A stretch of DNA of 54,173 nt from Acidobacteriota bacterium (lineage in GTDB: Bacteria; Actinomycetota; Actinomycetes; Actinomycetales; Microbacteriaceae). Below the pieces are notes generated by a model. The model was not told where the DNA came from, did not search any database, and worked only from the letters and a program-made list of their open reading frames with translations. Both the position numbers and the translations under genes were made by a program. Positions 17,399-25,666 of this stretch are shown here, one piece after another (position 1 is the first letter of the stretch; each line of letters starts with the position of its first letter). The stretch covers positions 9,791 to 63,963 of the forward strand of contig JABBOB010000009.1 in the NCBI GenBank assembly GCA_019352055.1. The letters run 5' to 3'.

Positions 17399-18008
17399 GC
17401 GGCACCTCCTCGGCCGTGTCGGCCTTGTCGGCCCGCTTCTCCTCCTTGTCGGCGCGCTTGTCCTCCTTGTCGCCGCGGCGGAACATGGAACCGATCGCGC
17501 CGGCGACGAGGGAGACCCCGTTCACGGAGCTCGACCCGGGCTCGCCGGGCTGCGCGTCGTCGCCCTCCGTCATCATCGTCTGGAGGTTGCCGGCGAAGAT
17601 CTTCATGATCTGCTGCGTGACGGAGTTGATCACGCCCTTGCCCATGGCCGCGGCCTTGCCTGACAGCGAGACCTCGACGTGCACGAGCCCGGTGGTCTCG
17701 TCACCCTCCTGCGTGAGCGTCATCGTCGCCGACCCGTCCGCCGTTCCCTGGCCGGCCTTCTCCTGCGCCTTGCCCTGGAAGACCGCGACGTGCTGCTCGT
17801 CGTCGCGGGAGACGAGCTCGATCTGACCGCGGTACTGCATCTTCAGCGGGCCGACCTTCACCGTGACCACGCCCTTGAAGGCGGAGTCCGAGAGCTTCTC
17901 GGTGATCTCGGCCCCCGGCACCGCGGTGGCGACCTGCTCCACGTCCATCACGGTCCGCCAGACCGCGTCGATGGGAGCGGTGACCTTGAAGGTGCTGTCG
18001 AGTTCCAT
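17391..18008 (-). CDS. coxG: CoxG-like SRPBCC protein
   Basis: 205 residues. An SRPBCC/Bet v1-like domain fills residues 1-150 (FKVTAPIDAVWRTVMDVEQVATAVPGAEI, VKVGPLKMQYRGQIELV, HVEVSLSGKAAAMGKGVINSVTQQIMKIFAGNL), the carbon monoxide dehydrogenase subunit G family. CoxG is known to anchor CO dehydrogenase to the membrane in characterised systems. The C-terminal 50 residues are a charged K/E/D-rich tail with repeats of DKEDKRADKEEKRADKA. A coiled or disordered tail of this kind is not typical and could mediate membrane or partner contact. It overlaps the following XdhC gene by eight bases. Confidence 0.88.
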   Translation of the reverse strand: MELDSTFKVTAPIDAVWRTVMDVEQVATAVPGAEITEKLSDSAFKGVVTVKVGPLKMQYRGQIELVSRDDEQHVAVFQGKAQEKAGQGTADGSATMTLTQEGDETTGLVHVEVSLSGKAAAMGKGVINSVTQQIMKIFAGNLQTMMTEGDDAQPGEPGSSSVNGVSLVAGAIGSMFRRGDKEDKRADKEEKRADKADTAEEVPHA

Positions 18009-18037
18009 GCGTGTTCTCCTCGGTGTTGATGATGGCG

Positions 18038-18060
18038 TCACCGAGTCGAGGACTCGGTGA
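18038..18060 (-). promoter_or_regulatory. hairpin spanning the coxE stop codon
   Basis: TCACCGAGTC / GACTCGGTGA, perfect 10-bp arms with a three-base loop, covering the end of coxE and its TGA. It sits in the largest internal gap of the operon (29 bases before coxG) and could weaken readthrough into coxG/xdhC, or protect the upstream message. Confidence 0.5.
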
Positions 18061-19288
18061 CGGGGTACGCGGTCGCGGTCGGGACGACGTCCTTCCCGAT
18101 CGCACGGATGAGCTCGTGGAGCGCCGAGTAGCTGTGGCCGCTCACGAAGGCGTCGCAGTAGGGCAGCGCCGCCGCCATCCCGCCGGTCAGCGGCCGGTAT
18201 CCCGGCGCGGCTTTCCGCGGATTGACCCAGACGATCCGGAACGCGAGTCGTCGCAGCCGGGCCATCTGGTGCCCGATGTCCGCCGGGTCGTCCTGCGCCC
18301 ATCCGTCGGAGAGGATCACGACCACGGCGCCGCGGGCGAGCCCGCGACGCCCGAACCCGTCGATGAACGCGCGGAGGCCGTCCGCCAGGCGCGTCCCGCC
18401 CGCCCAGTCCCGACTGCCGGCAGCCGCCGCCTGCATCGCCTCGTCCGGGTCCCGGCGCCCGAGATGCCGGGTGAGCCGGGTGAGCCGGGTCGCGAACGTG
18501 AACGCCTCCGCCTGCCGGCTGACCACCGCCGCCTGCATGAACGAGAGGTACGCGCGCGTGTACGGCTCCATCGACGCGGACACGTCGCACAGCAGCACCA
18601 GCCGGCGAGGGCGCCGGCGAGGGCGGGAGTGCAGGAGACGGGCCGGGTCGCCGCCGGTGCGGAACGCGGCGCGGGCAGTCCGCCGCATGTCCAGACGGTC
18701 GCGCGACCGCGGCGAGCGCTGCTCACGCCGGCCGGCGCGCCACGGCGTCTCGAGCGCGAGGGCCGCGATGAGCTCCCTGATCCGTGCGAGCTCGTCCGGT
18801 CGCAGCGTGGCGAAGGCCGTGTCGTGCAGCCGTTCCTCGCGACTCGCGGCGAGCAGGAACGCATCCGTGCCGGTCGCCTCGTCGTCGCCCTCCCGGTCGG
18901 ATCCAGCGGCGGCGGGAGGGGCCTCCTGCATCGGTGCGCCGGCGACCCGGGCGGTCTCGCGGTCGTCCGCCGCGCGCCGCCGCGTCGTCGTCGCGTGCTC
19001 CAGGTCGGCGCCGCTGCGGGAGTCCGCGAAGTCGAGCTCGCCCGAGAACACCGCGTCGAACACCCGGTCGAATCGCGGGACCTGCTCGATCGAGTCGACG
19101 AAGATCACGCGACAGGCCCAGTACAGCTCCGAACGGCGACGGGGCGGCGCGAGATGGAGCGCGTCGACCAGCCACGCCGCCCGCTCGGGGCCGCCGACGA
19201 TGCCGACGCGCCGGAGCGCGGTCGCGAACGCGACCGCCAGCACGGCCGCATCGATGGTGAACGCCCGCGTGTCGTCGCCGTCACGCAT
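18038..19288 (-). CDS. coxE: CoxE-like von Willebrand factor A protein
   Basis: 416 residues. Partner of the CoxD AAA+ ATPase; together they are required for making the copper/sulfur part of the CO dehydrogenase active site. The C-terminal VWA domain starts near 228 (LVLLCDVSASMEPYTRAYLSFMQ) and has an intact MIDAS motif DVSAS plus a later TDGWAQDD-like SDGWAQDD loop. The N-terminal 220 residues contain the conserved FDRVFDAVFSGELDF and a low-complexity middle. It overlaps coxD by eight bases and precedes coxG. Confidence 0.93.
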   Translation of the reverse strand: MRDGDDTRAFTIDAAVLAVAFATALRRVGIVGGPERAAWLVDALHLAPPRRRSELYWACRVIFVDSIEQVPRFDRVFDAVFSGELDFADSRSGADLEHATTTRRRAADDRETARVAGAPMQEAPPAAAGSDREGDDEATGTDAFLLAASREERLHDTAFATLRPDELARIRELIAALALETPWRAGRREQRSPRSRDRLDMRRTARAAFRTGGDPARLLHSRPRRRPRRLVLLCDVSASMEPYTRAYLSFMQAAVVSRQAEAFTFATRLTRLTRHLGRRDPDEAMQAAAAGSRDWAGGTRLADGLRAFIDGFGRRGLARGAVVVILSDGWAQDDPADIGHQMARLRRLAFRIVWVNPRKAAPGYRPLTGGMAAALPYCDAFVSGHSYSALHELIRAIGKDVVPTATAYPVTESSTR

Positions 19289-20189
19289 CGGCGCTCATCA
19301 GCCAGTCGCCGCCTCGCGCGCCGACCAGCGCGAGATCGTCCCGGTTCTTGAGCACCGCGCCCCAGGTCAGGGCGGCGGACTCCCCGTCGATGCTCTCGAC
19401 ACCGAGCACGGTGAACGCCGACACCCAGTCGATCACCTCGGCGACCCCCGGCGGCTTCACCAGCTCCAGCGAGCGGAGCCGCTCGACCGCCGAGACGGCC
19501 TGCACGACCACCGGCTCGACGGCGGACGGCACGCGCCGCCGCACGATCTCGAGGACGCGCGCTGGACCGGGGAAATCGATCCAGTGGTACAGGCAGCGTC
19601 GGGTGAGCGCGTCGTGCAGGTCCCGCGTGCGGTTCGAGGTGAGGATGACGATCGGCGGCACCGTCGCATGGATCGTGCCCAGCTCGGGCACCGTCACCGA
19701 CGCCTCGGCGAGCGCCTCGAAGGTGAACGCCTCGAACTCCGCGTCGGCCCGGTCGATCTCGTCGAGGAGCAGGACCGCCGGCCGGGGGCCCGGGTGCTCG
19801 ATCGCCTGCAGCAGCGGGCGCCGCAGCAGGAAGCCGGGGGTGAAGAGCGCCGCGTCGTCGAGGTCGACCCCGTCGACCTCGGATCGCCGGATCGCGAGCA
19901 GCTGCCGCTGGTAGTTCCACTCGTAGAGCGCTTCGCCGGCGTCGATCCCCTCGTAGCACTGGAGCCGGATGAGCGGGGTGTGCAGGAACGCGGCGAGCGC
20001 CTTGGCGGCCTCGGTCTTGCCGACACCGGCCTCGCCTTCGAGGAGCAGGGGCTGCCGAAGCCGCACGGCCAGGAACAGCGCGGTGACGAGGCCGCGGTCG
20101 GCGACGTAGTCGCCCGCATCGAGACCCGTCGCGAGCGCGCCGACGTCCGGGACGAGGTCGGCGACATCGGCGTCCGCGCCCGCGCTCAC
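19281..20189 (-). CDS. coxD: CoxD-like MoxR-family AAA+ ATPase
   Basis: 302 residues. Walker A GEAGVGKT at 52-59, Walker B VLLLDEIDRAD at about 128-138, sensor-1 ILTSNRTRDLHDALTRRC with the Arg finger region. In Oligotropha, CoxD reshapes apo-CO dehydrogenase so that the Mo-S-Cu cluster can be built. The start GTG 20189 overlaps the stop of the preceding MobA-like gene (GTGA); a longer in-frame start upstream lies inside that gene and is not protein-like. The ATPase and VWA partner genes overlap each other, which fits a fixed stoichiometry. Confidence 0.94.
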   Translation of the reverse strand: MSAGADADVADLVPDVGALATGLDAGDYVADRGLVTALFLAVRLRQPLLLEGEAGVGKTEAAKALAAFLHTPLIRLQCYEGIDAGEALYEWNYQRQLLAIRRSEVDGVDLDDAALFTPGFLLRRPLLQAIEHPGPRPAVLLLDEIDRADAEFEAFTFEALAEASVTVPELGTIHATVPPIVILTSNRTRDLHDALTRRCLYHWIDFPGPARVLEIVRRRVPSAVEPVVVQAVSAVERLRSLELVKPPGVAEVIDWVSAFTVLGVESIDGESAALTWGAVLKNRDDLALVGARGGDWLMSADA

Positions 20190-20791
20190 TCGAGTGCCGC
20201 CGCGGAGGCGAGGATCGCCCGATAGTCCTCTTCGGTGTCCACGTCGCGGGGGACCGGGCCCGGGACGCGGACGCGCGCGACGGCCGACCCGAGTCGTTCG
20301 ATCAGCTTCCACACCCCGCGGTCGCCGTGCAGGCCGCGGAGGGCCGGGAACGTGGCGCGGGAGAGGGCGAACGGATGACCGATGCCGTTGTCGTACCGGG
20401 TCACCGCGATCGGCGCGTTGCCGCGTCCCCGGGCGAGCGCGGCGATCGTGTCGACCTGCACGTCGGGCTGATCACCGAGCAGCAGGACGACGGCGCCGAT
20501 GTCCTGCCGGACCTCCCGGATGGTGCGGGCGATGGACGACGAGCAGCCGGTGGCGTACTCGTCGTTGACGACCACCTCGAAACCGGTGGTGTCGACCGCA
20601 GCCCGCACCACGTCGGCCGAACCGCCCAGGGCGAGCAGACGCTGTTCGAACGGATAGCCGCGGGCGACGTCGAGCACGGCGTCGACCAGCACACCGCCCC
20701 GGTACGGCAGCAGCTGCTTCGGCCTGCCGAGGCGGCTCGATCCGCCGGCGGCGAGGACGAGGGCCGCGAGCGGGGTCTCACGCGAGGGCAT
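20186..20791 (-). CDS. MobA/MocA-like nucleotidyltransferase
   Basis: 201 residues, a GT-A-fold NTP transferase. N-terminal LVLAAGGSSRLGRPKQLLPYRG (residues 10-31) is the nucleotide-binding and catalytic loop, LLLGDQPDV (about 95-103) the metal-binding Asp motif, and IGHPFALSR follows. Relatives (MocA, MobA) attach CMP or GMP to molybdopterin. CODH uses the CMP form, so a cytidylyltransferase of this type in a cox operon is expected. It overlaps the XdhC-YHS gene by 14 bases and the coxD gene by 4 bases. Confidence 0.88.
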   Translation of the reverse strand: MPSRETPLAALVLAAGGSSRLGRPKQLLPYRGGVLVDAVLDVARGYPFEQRLLALGGSADVVRAAVDTTGFEVVVNDEYATGCSSSIARTIREVRQDIGAVVLLLGDQPDVQVDTIAALARGRGNAPIAVTRYDNGIGHPFALSRATFPALRGLHGDRGVWKLIERLGSAVARVRVPGPVPRDVDTEEDYRAILASAAALE

Positions 20792-21728
20792 AGCGCGTGG
20801 GGTCCCTGCTGAAGGCGGCCCGACAGCCGTCGGAGCAGAACCAGACGGTCCCGCCGTCGTGCTCGGTGTGCGGCGTCGCATCGACCGTGCTGACGGTCAT
20901 CCCGCACACGGGATCGATCGCGGTCGTCGGAGCGCCGGGGTGCTCCTCATCCGTGCCGGCGTGGTCGGCCGCCTCGTGGTGCTCGTGGGTCCGGCTCGCC
21001 GAGGCGCCGGTCGTCGAGCGCACCTGGACGAGCTCGGCGAGCACGCCGAGCGCGATCTCCGAGGGGGTGGTGCCGCCGAGACGGAGGCCCGCGGGCGTGT
21101 GCACGCGGTGGCGCAGCTCGTCGTCGACGTCCAAGGACGCGACGACCGCCGATCCCCGCTTCTCGCTCGCGATCAAGCCGATGTAGGGCACGCCTACCCG
21201 GAGGGCGCGCTCGAGCGCGGGCTCCTCGCCCCGACCGTGCCCCGCGACGACGACGGCCGCGTCCTCGGGCGAGGGCTGCCAGGTGTCGCCGTCGACCAGG
21301 TCGATCTCGAAACCGAGCGCGGCGCCGAGCGCCGCCAGCGACTGCGCGACGGGCGTCTCGCCGACGATGACGAGCCGGGCGGACGGCACCACCGGTTCGA
21401 GGAACACGTCGATCGATCCACCGGAGAGACACGGGTTGTGCACCTCCACCGCGCCCTCCTCCTCCCGGCGGCCGATGTCACCGGGTCGCACCTGCAGCAG
21501 CACCGGCTCGCCGGAGGCGAGCGCCCGCAGGCTGAACTCGCGCACGGACGACTCCACGCAGGTACCGCCCACGAAGCCGGTCATGGCGCCCGCCGCATCG
21601 AGCACGGCGACGTCGCCGGCTCGGGCGCTCGTCGGATGCTGTGTCCGGACCACGGTCGCGCGCACGAACGGCTGGCGGAGTCGCTCGAGGTCGCGCTGCT
21701 TCTCGGCGACGGCTGAGGAGACCGTCAT
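20778..21728 (-). CDS. XdhC-like protein fused to a YHS domain
   Basis: 316 residues. Residues 1-60 are an XdhC N-terminal domain with GGTCVESSVREF (equivalent of SGGCVE), 115-240 an XdhC Rossmann domain (LVIVGETPVAQSLAALGAALGFEIDLVDGDTW, YIGLIASEKRGSAVVASL). A linker rich in His, Glu and Asp (HEHHEAADHAGTDEEHPGAPTTAIDP) leads to a C-terminal YHS domain (DPVCGMTVSTVDATPHTEHDGGTVWFCSDGCRAAF), with the two Cys that bind metals. YHS domains are linked to copper handling; in a Mo-Cu enzyme operon this could present copper to the apo-enzyme. That role is inference. Starts 20 bases after coxL. Confidence 0.9.
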   Translation of the reverse strand: MTVSSAVAEKQRDLERLRQPFVRATVVRTQHPTSARAGDVAVLDAAGAMTGFVGGTCVESSVREFSLRALASGEPVLLQVRPGDIGRREEEGAVEVHNPCLSGGSIDVFLEPVVPSARLVIVGETPVAQSLAALGAALGFEIDLVDGDTWQPSPEDAAVVVAGHGRGEEPALERALRVGVPYIGLIASEKRGSAVVASLDVDDELRHRVHTPAGLRLGGTTPSEIALGVLAELVQVRSTTGASASRTHEHHEAADHAGTDEEHPGAPTTAIDPVCGMTVSTVDATPHTEHDGGTVWFCSDGCRAAFSRDPTRYALA

Positions 21729-21747
21729 CGGCCTGGTTCCTTCACGA

Positions 21748-24171
21748 TCAGATCGGCGGGGTGGCGTGGCCCTGCATCGCGTCCCACACCCGGCCGGGAG
21801 TGCACGGCATGTCGATCCCCGTCACGCCGAGCGGGCTGAGCGCGTCGATGACGGAGTTGACGATCGCAGCCGGTGAACCGACGGTGGCCGACTCGCCGAT
21901 GCCCTTCGCGCCGATGGGGTGATGCGGCGACGGCGTGACCGTGAAGCCGGTCTCCCAGTCGGGCACCTCCATCGCGGTGGGGATCAGGTAGTCCATGAAG
22001 GATCCGCCCAGGTTGTTCCCCTCGGGATCGAACTCGATGATCTCCATGAGCGCCATCCCGACGCCGTCGGTGAGGCCGCCGTGGACCTGGCCCTCGATCA
22101 CCATCGGGTTGATCCGGGTCCCGCAGTCGTCCACCGCGAGGAAGCGCCGCACCGTCACCTTGCCGGTGCCGCGATCGATGTCCGTCACGCAGAAGTAGGC
22201 GCCGTACGGGTAGGTCAGGTTCGGCGGGTCGTAGGTGACCTCGGCGTCGAGGTTGCCGTCGACTCCGTCCGGCAGCTCCATCGTGCCGTGAGCGGCCATG
22301 GCGATCTCCTGGATCGTCCTGCTCGCGGTGGGGTCGCCCTTGACGAACCAGCGGCCCTTCGCCCACTCGAGGTCCTCCGGGCGGGTCTCGAGCATGGCGG
22401 CCGCGATGAGTCGCGCCTTGTCGCGGACCTTCCTGGTGACGAGCGCAACCGCGGCGCCGCTCACCGGGGTGGAACGGCTGCCGTACGTGCCCAGCCCGAA
22501 CGGCGTCCGGTCCGTGTCGCCGTGCACGACCTCGATGTCCTCGGGAGGGATGCCGATCTCCTCCGCGACGATCTGCGCGAACGTCGTCTCGTGGGCCTGG
22601 CCCTGGCTCTGCACGGAGATGCGCACGACGGCCTTGCCGGTCGGGTGGATCCGCAGCTCCGCGCCGTCCGCCATGCCCAGGCCGAGGATGTCCATGTGCT
22701 TGCGGGGACCGGCGCCGACCCCTTCGGTGAAGAAGGAGATGCCGATGCCCATCAGCTCGCCGCGCGCCCGCTTCTCGACCTGCTCCTGTCGCAGCTGGTC
22801 GTAGCCGATGAGGCCCATGGCATGGCGCATGGTCTTCTCGTACTGCCCGGAGTCGTACTCGAACCCGGCCTTGTTGTCGTACGGGAACTGCTCGGGCCTG
22901 ATGAAGTTCTTGAGGCGGAGCTCGGCTGGGTCCATCTTCAGCTCGAGCGCGAGCCGGTCGATCATGCGCTCGACGAAGTACGAGGCCTCGGTCACGCGGA
23001 ACGAGCAGGCGTAGGCCACGCCGCCCGGCGCCTTGTTCGTGTAGACGGAGGTGACCTTGCCGTAGACCGCGTCCCAGGTGTAGCTGCCCGGGAAGAGGTT
23101 GAAGAACCCGGCCGGGTACTTCGTCGGCTGCGCGGTGCCGTTGAACGCGCCGTGATCGGCGAGGACGTTCGCCCTGATGCCCAGCAGCCGGCCGTCCTTC
23201 GTGGCCGCGATCTCGCCCTGCATGATGTAGTCCCGCGCGAACGAGGTCGACATCAGGTTCTCCGACCGGTCCTCCATCCACTTGACGGGATGTCCGGTGA
23301 CGATCGAGCCCACGATGGCGAGGACGTAGCCGGGGTAGATGCCGACCTTGTTGCCGAAGCCGCCGCCGATGTCCGGGGAGATCAGATGGATCTTGTGCTC
23401 GGGGATGCCGGACACCATCGCGATGATCGTCCGGTGCGCGTGCGGCGCCTGCGACGTCTCGTAGAGGGTGAGCTCGCCGGACACCGCGTTGAAGTCGGCG
23501 ACGGCGCCGCAGGTCTCCATCGGTGCGGGATGGACCCGCGGGTAGACGATCTCCTGCGCCACGACCACGTCGGCCGCGGCGAAGACCGCTCTGGTCGCGG
23601 CTTCGTCACCGCACTCCCAGTCGGCGATGTGGTTGTCCGCTCGCCCCTCGATGTCGTCGCGGATGACCGGTGCGTCGGCGTCGAGCGCGTGCCGCAGGTC
23701 GACGACCGGGGGGAGGACGTCGTAGTCGACGACGATGGACTCGAGCGCGTCGCGGGCCGCGTAGCGGTCGTCGGCGATGACGAACGCGACCTCCTGGCCC
23801 TGGAACCGGACCTTGTCGGTCGCCAGCACCGCCTGGACGTCGTAGGACAGGGTCGGGATCCACGCGAGCTTCAGCGGCTCGAGGTCCTTGCCGGTGAGCA
23901 CGGCGCGGACGCCCGGTCGGGACAGCGCCTCGCTGGTGTCGATCGAGACGATCCTCGCGTGCGCGACCGGCGCTCGGAGGATCGCCCCGTGGAGCATCCC
24001 CGGGAGCACGACGTCGTCCGTGTAGCGGCCCTGACCGCGGATGAACCGCGGGTCCTCCTTGCGCTGCAGCCGACCGAAGCCGATCGGCCGGTCGGCGTCG
24101 GCGGCTGCGGGGTTGTGATCGTGCAGCCGCCCGTGCTCGGCACCGACGAGGGGTTCTTCGACCAGCGTCAT
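21748..24171 (-). CDS. coxL: aerobic carbon monoxide dehydrogenase, large (molybdenum) subunit, form I
   Basis: 807 residues. It oxidises CO to CO2 at a Mo-S-Cu centre with molybdopterin cytosine dinucleotide. The active-site loop reads VAYACSFR (386-392) with Cys389, the ligand for copper, and thus the form I signature AYxCSFR rather than the form II AYRGAGR. Gln241 (SQAPH) and Glu760 (KGIGE) match the known active-site Gln and Glu. Other family segments: GFGRLQRKEDPRFIRGQGRYTDDV, GGGFGNKVGIYPGY, PTGKAVVRISVQSQGQAHETTFAQI. It overlaps coxS by four bases (ATGA). The gene order M-S-L is that of classical cox operons. All catalytic residues appear intact. Confidence 0.96.
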   Translation of the reverse strand: MTLVEEPLVGAEHGRLHDHNPAAADADRPIGFGRLQRKEDPRFIRGQGRYTDDVVLPGMLHGAILRAPVAHARIVSIDTSEALSRPGVRAVLTGKDLEPLKLAWIPTLSYDVQAVLATDKVRFQGQEVAFVIADDRYAARDALESIVVDYDVLPPVVDLRHALDADAPVIRDDIEGRADNHIADWECGDEAATRAVFAAADVVVAQEIVYPRVHPAPMETCGAVADFNAVSGELTLYETSQAPHAHRTIIAMVSGIPEHKIHLISPDIGGGFGNKVGIYPGYVLAIVGSIVTGHPVKWMEDRSENLMSTSFARDYIMQGEIAATKDGRLLGIRANVLADHGAFNGTAQPTKYPAGFFNLFPGSYTWDAVYGKVTSVYTNKAPGGVAYACSFRVTEASYFVERMIDRLALELKMDPAELRLKNFIRPEQFPYDNKAGFEYDSGQYEKTMRHAMGLIGYDQLRQEQVEKRARGELMGIGISFFTEGVGAGPRKHMDILGLGMADGAELRIHPTGKAVVRISVQSQGQAHETTFAQIVAEEIGIPPEDIEVVHGDTDRTPFGLGTYGSRSTPVSGAAVALVTRKVRDKARLIAAAMLETRPEDLEWAKGRWFVKGDPTASRTIQEIAMAAHGTMELPDGVDGNLDAEVTYDPPNLTYPYGAYFCVTDIDRGTGKVTVRRFLAVDDCGTRINPMVIEGQVHGGLTDGVGMALMEIIEFDPEGNNLGGSFMDYLIPTAMEVPDWETGFTVTPSPHHPIGAKGIGESATVGSPAAIVNSVIDALSPLGVTGIDMPCTPGRVWDAMQGHATPPI

Positions 24172-24665
24172 GACTGCACCGTCTCCTGCTCGACGGCGGC
24201 TGCACCCGCGGGGTGATCAGCCGCCCATTGGATGGCTCGCACGATGGTCGCGTACCCGGTGCACCGGCAGATCTGGCCCGAGATCGCCTCGCGGATCTCG
24301 AGCTCCGTCGGATGCGGGTTCCGGTCGAGCAGCTCGCGGCCGGTGATCAGCATGCCTGGGGTGCAGAAGCCGCACTGCAGCCCGTGCTCCTCGATGAATC
24401 CCTGCTGGATGGGGTCGAGCGTCCCGGCCGTCTCCAGTCCCTCCACGGTCCGGACCGCGTGGCCGTCGGCCATGGCCGCGAGCACGGTGCAGGACTTGAC
24501 CGGGGTGCCGTCCAGGGAGACGACGCACGTGCCGCAGTTGGAGGTGTCGCACCCCCAGTGGGTCCCGGTGAGACCGAGGTCGTCGCGGATGAAGTGCACG
24601 AGCAGCGTGCGCGGCTCGATGTCCTTCGCCACGTCCTCGCCGTTGACCGACATCGTCACATGCAT
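24168..24665 (-). CDS. coxS: aerobic carbon monoxide dehydrogenase, small (Fe-S) subunit
   Basis: 165 residues, two [2Fe-2S] domains. Plant-ferredoxin-like Cys39, Cys44, Cys47, Cys59 (CDTSNCGTC then KSC) bind the distal cluster; Cys98, Cys101, Cys133, Cys135 (CGFC and CRC) bind the cluster near the Mo centre. It passes electrons from CoxL to the FAD of CoxM. The ATG at 24665 lies two bases after the coxM stop, and its stop overlaps the coxL start, so all three subunits are made in step. Confidence 0.96.
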   Translation of the reverse strand: MHVTMSVNGEDVAKDIEPRTLLVHFIRDDLGLTGTHWGCDTSNCGTCVVSLDGTPVKSCTVLAAMADGHAVRTVEGLETAGTLDPIQQGFIEEHGLQCGFCTPGMLITGRELLDRNPHPTELEIREAISGQICRCTGYATIVRAIQWAADHPAGAAAVEQETVQS

Positions 24666-24667
24666 GC

Positions 24668-25543
24668 TCACGCCTCCTGTCGCCGGGCACGGGCGATGGC
24701 CCGCTTGAGGACTCGCTGCGTCAGCTCGCCGGCGAGGTGTCGCTTGTACTCGACCGAACCGCGCTGGTCGGTCATGGGATCGACGGCCGCGCTGGTCATC
24801 CGGCCGGCCTCCGTGATCAGCGCGTCGGTCGGCCGGTGCCCGATCAGGACCGCCTCGGCGTCCGTCACCCGACCGGACAGGCCGACGGCGGTCACGCCGA
24901 TGGCCGCGTCCTCGATCGTGCCGTCCGCGGCCAGCGTCACGGATCCGCCCGCCGCGGCGACGGCCCAGTCGCCGACGCGGCGCTCGACCTTCTCGTAGGA
25001 GCTGGAGGAACGGGGCCGGATCGGGATGCGGACCTCGACGAGGATCTCGTTGAACTCCACGGCGGTCTCGTACGGCCCCTGGTGGAACTCGTCCATCCCG
25101 ATGACGCGCTCCCCGGTCGCGCTGCGGATGACCGCCTGTGCACCGAGCACGGCGCAGACCGTCGACAGGTCCTCGGCCGGGTCCGCCTGGCAGAGCGAGC
25201 CGCCGATCGTGCCACGGTTGCGGACGATCGGATCCGCGACGACCCGTTCCGCCTCGGTCATGATCGGGAAGAGGGCTGCGATCTCCGCCGACTCGAGCAG
25301 AGTGCGGTGGCGGGCGAGCGCGCCGATCCGGAGCTCGTCGCCGTGCCGGCGGACGTAGTCGAGCTCGTGCAGCTCGTTGATGTCGATGAGCCAGTCGGGT
25401 CGCGCCAGACGCAGCTTCATCATCGGCAGCAGGCTGTGGCCGCCGGCGACGACCAGCGCATCGTCGCCGTAGCGGGTCAGCAAGGCGATCGCGTCGTCGA
25501 GCGATGTCGCTCTGGCGTACTCGAACGGTGCTGGGATCTGCAT
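24668..25543 (-). CDS. coxM: aerobic carbon monoxide dehydrogenase, medium (FAD) subunit
   Basis: 291 residues. FAD-binding AGGHS (33-37, in VVAGGHSLLPMMKLRL) and TIGGS (112-116, in GTIGGSLCQADPAED) are intact, and RGSVEYKRHLAG near 275 is the usual C-terminal motif of this family. It accepts electrons from CoxS and hands them to the respiratory chain. The ATG at 25543 has an AAAGGGAG ribosome site; the frame is open another 18 codons upstream. It is the first gene of the nine-gene operon, divergent from a LysR gene across a 123-bp control region. Confidence 0.95.
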   Translation of the reverse strand: MQIPAPFEYARATSLDDAIALLTRYGDDALVVAGGHSLLPMMKLRLARPDWLIDINELHELDYVRRHGDELRIGALARHRTLLESAEIAALFPIMTEAERVVADPIVRNRGTIGGSLCQADPAEDLSTVCAVLGAQAVIRSATGERVIGMDEFHQGPYETAVEFNEILVEVRIPIRPRSSSSYEKVERRVGDWAVAAAGGSVTLAADGTIEDAAIGVTAVGLSGRVTDAEAVLIGHRPTDALITEAGRMTSAAVDPMTDQRGSVEYKRHLAGELTQRVLKRAIARARRQEA

Positions 25544-25666
25544 GGCCGCTCCCTTTGGTGACACCATCGCCCATCGCGTCCTTGCGTGGAGGTGCACCTG
25601 CCCGGCAGACCCTGCCGGGCGCGGGTCACGGGTGTCAACATCGACATAAGCGAAGGGTTATCGGGC
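25544..25666. promoter_or_regulatory. coxM/LysR divergent control region
   Basis: On the minus strand a consensus TTGACA lies at 25638-25633 with GCAGGG 17 bases on (25615-25610), a poor -10. That -10 lies inside a perfect inverted repeat GCCCGGCA (25600-25607), five bases, TGCCGGGC (25613-25620). Upstream of the -35, ATAA and TTAT (25646-25661) form a short inverted repeat typical of LysR-type activation boxes, directly ahead of the LysR start. A weak -10 with a good -35 and an upstream LysR-like box suggests activator-dependent expression of the cox operon. Confidence 0.55.
25600..25620. promoter_or_regulatory. palindrome in the cox control region
   Basis: GCCCGGCA / TGCCGGGC, 8-bp perfect arms with five bases between, overlapping the predicted coxM -10. 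Candidate operator or start-site hairpin. Confidence 0.5.

Noticed and set aside
21919-24216. 765-residue frame antisense to coxL
   Set aside because: Shadow of a gene with complete CODH motifs.
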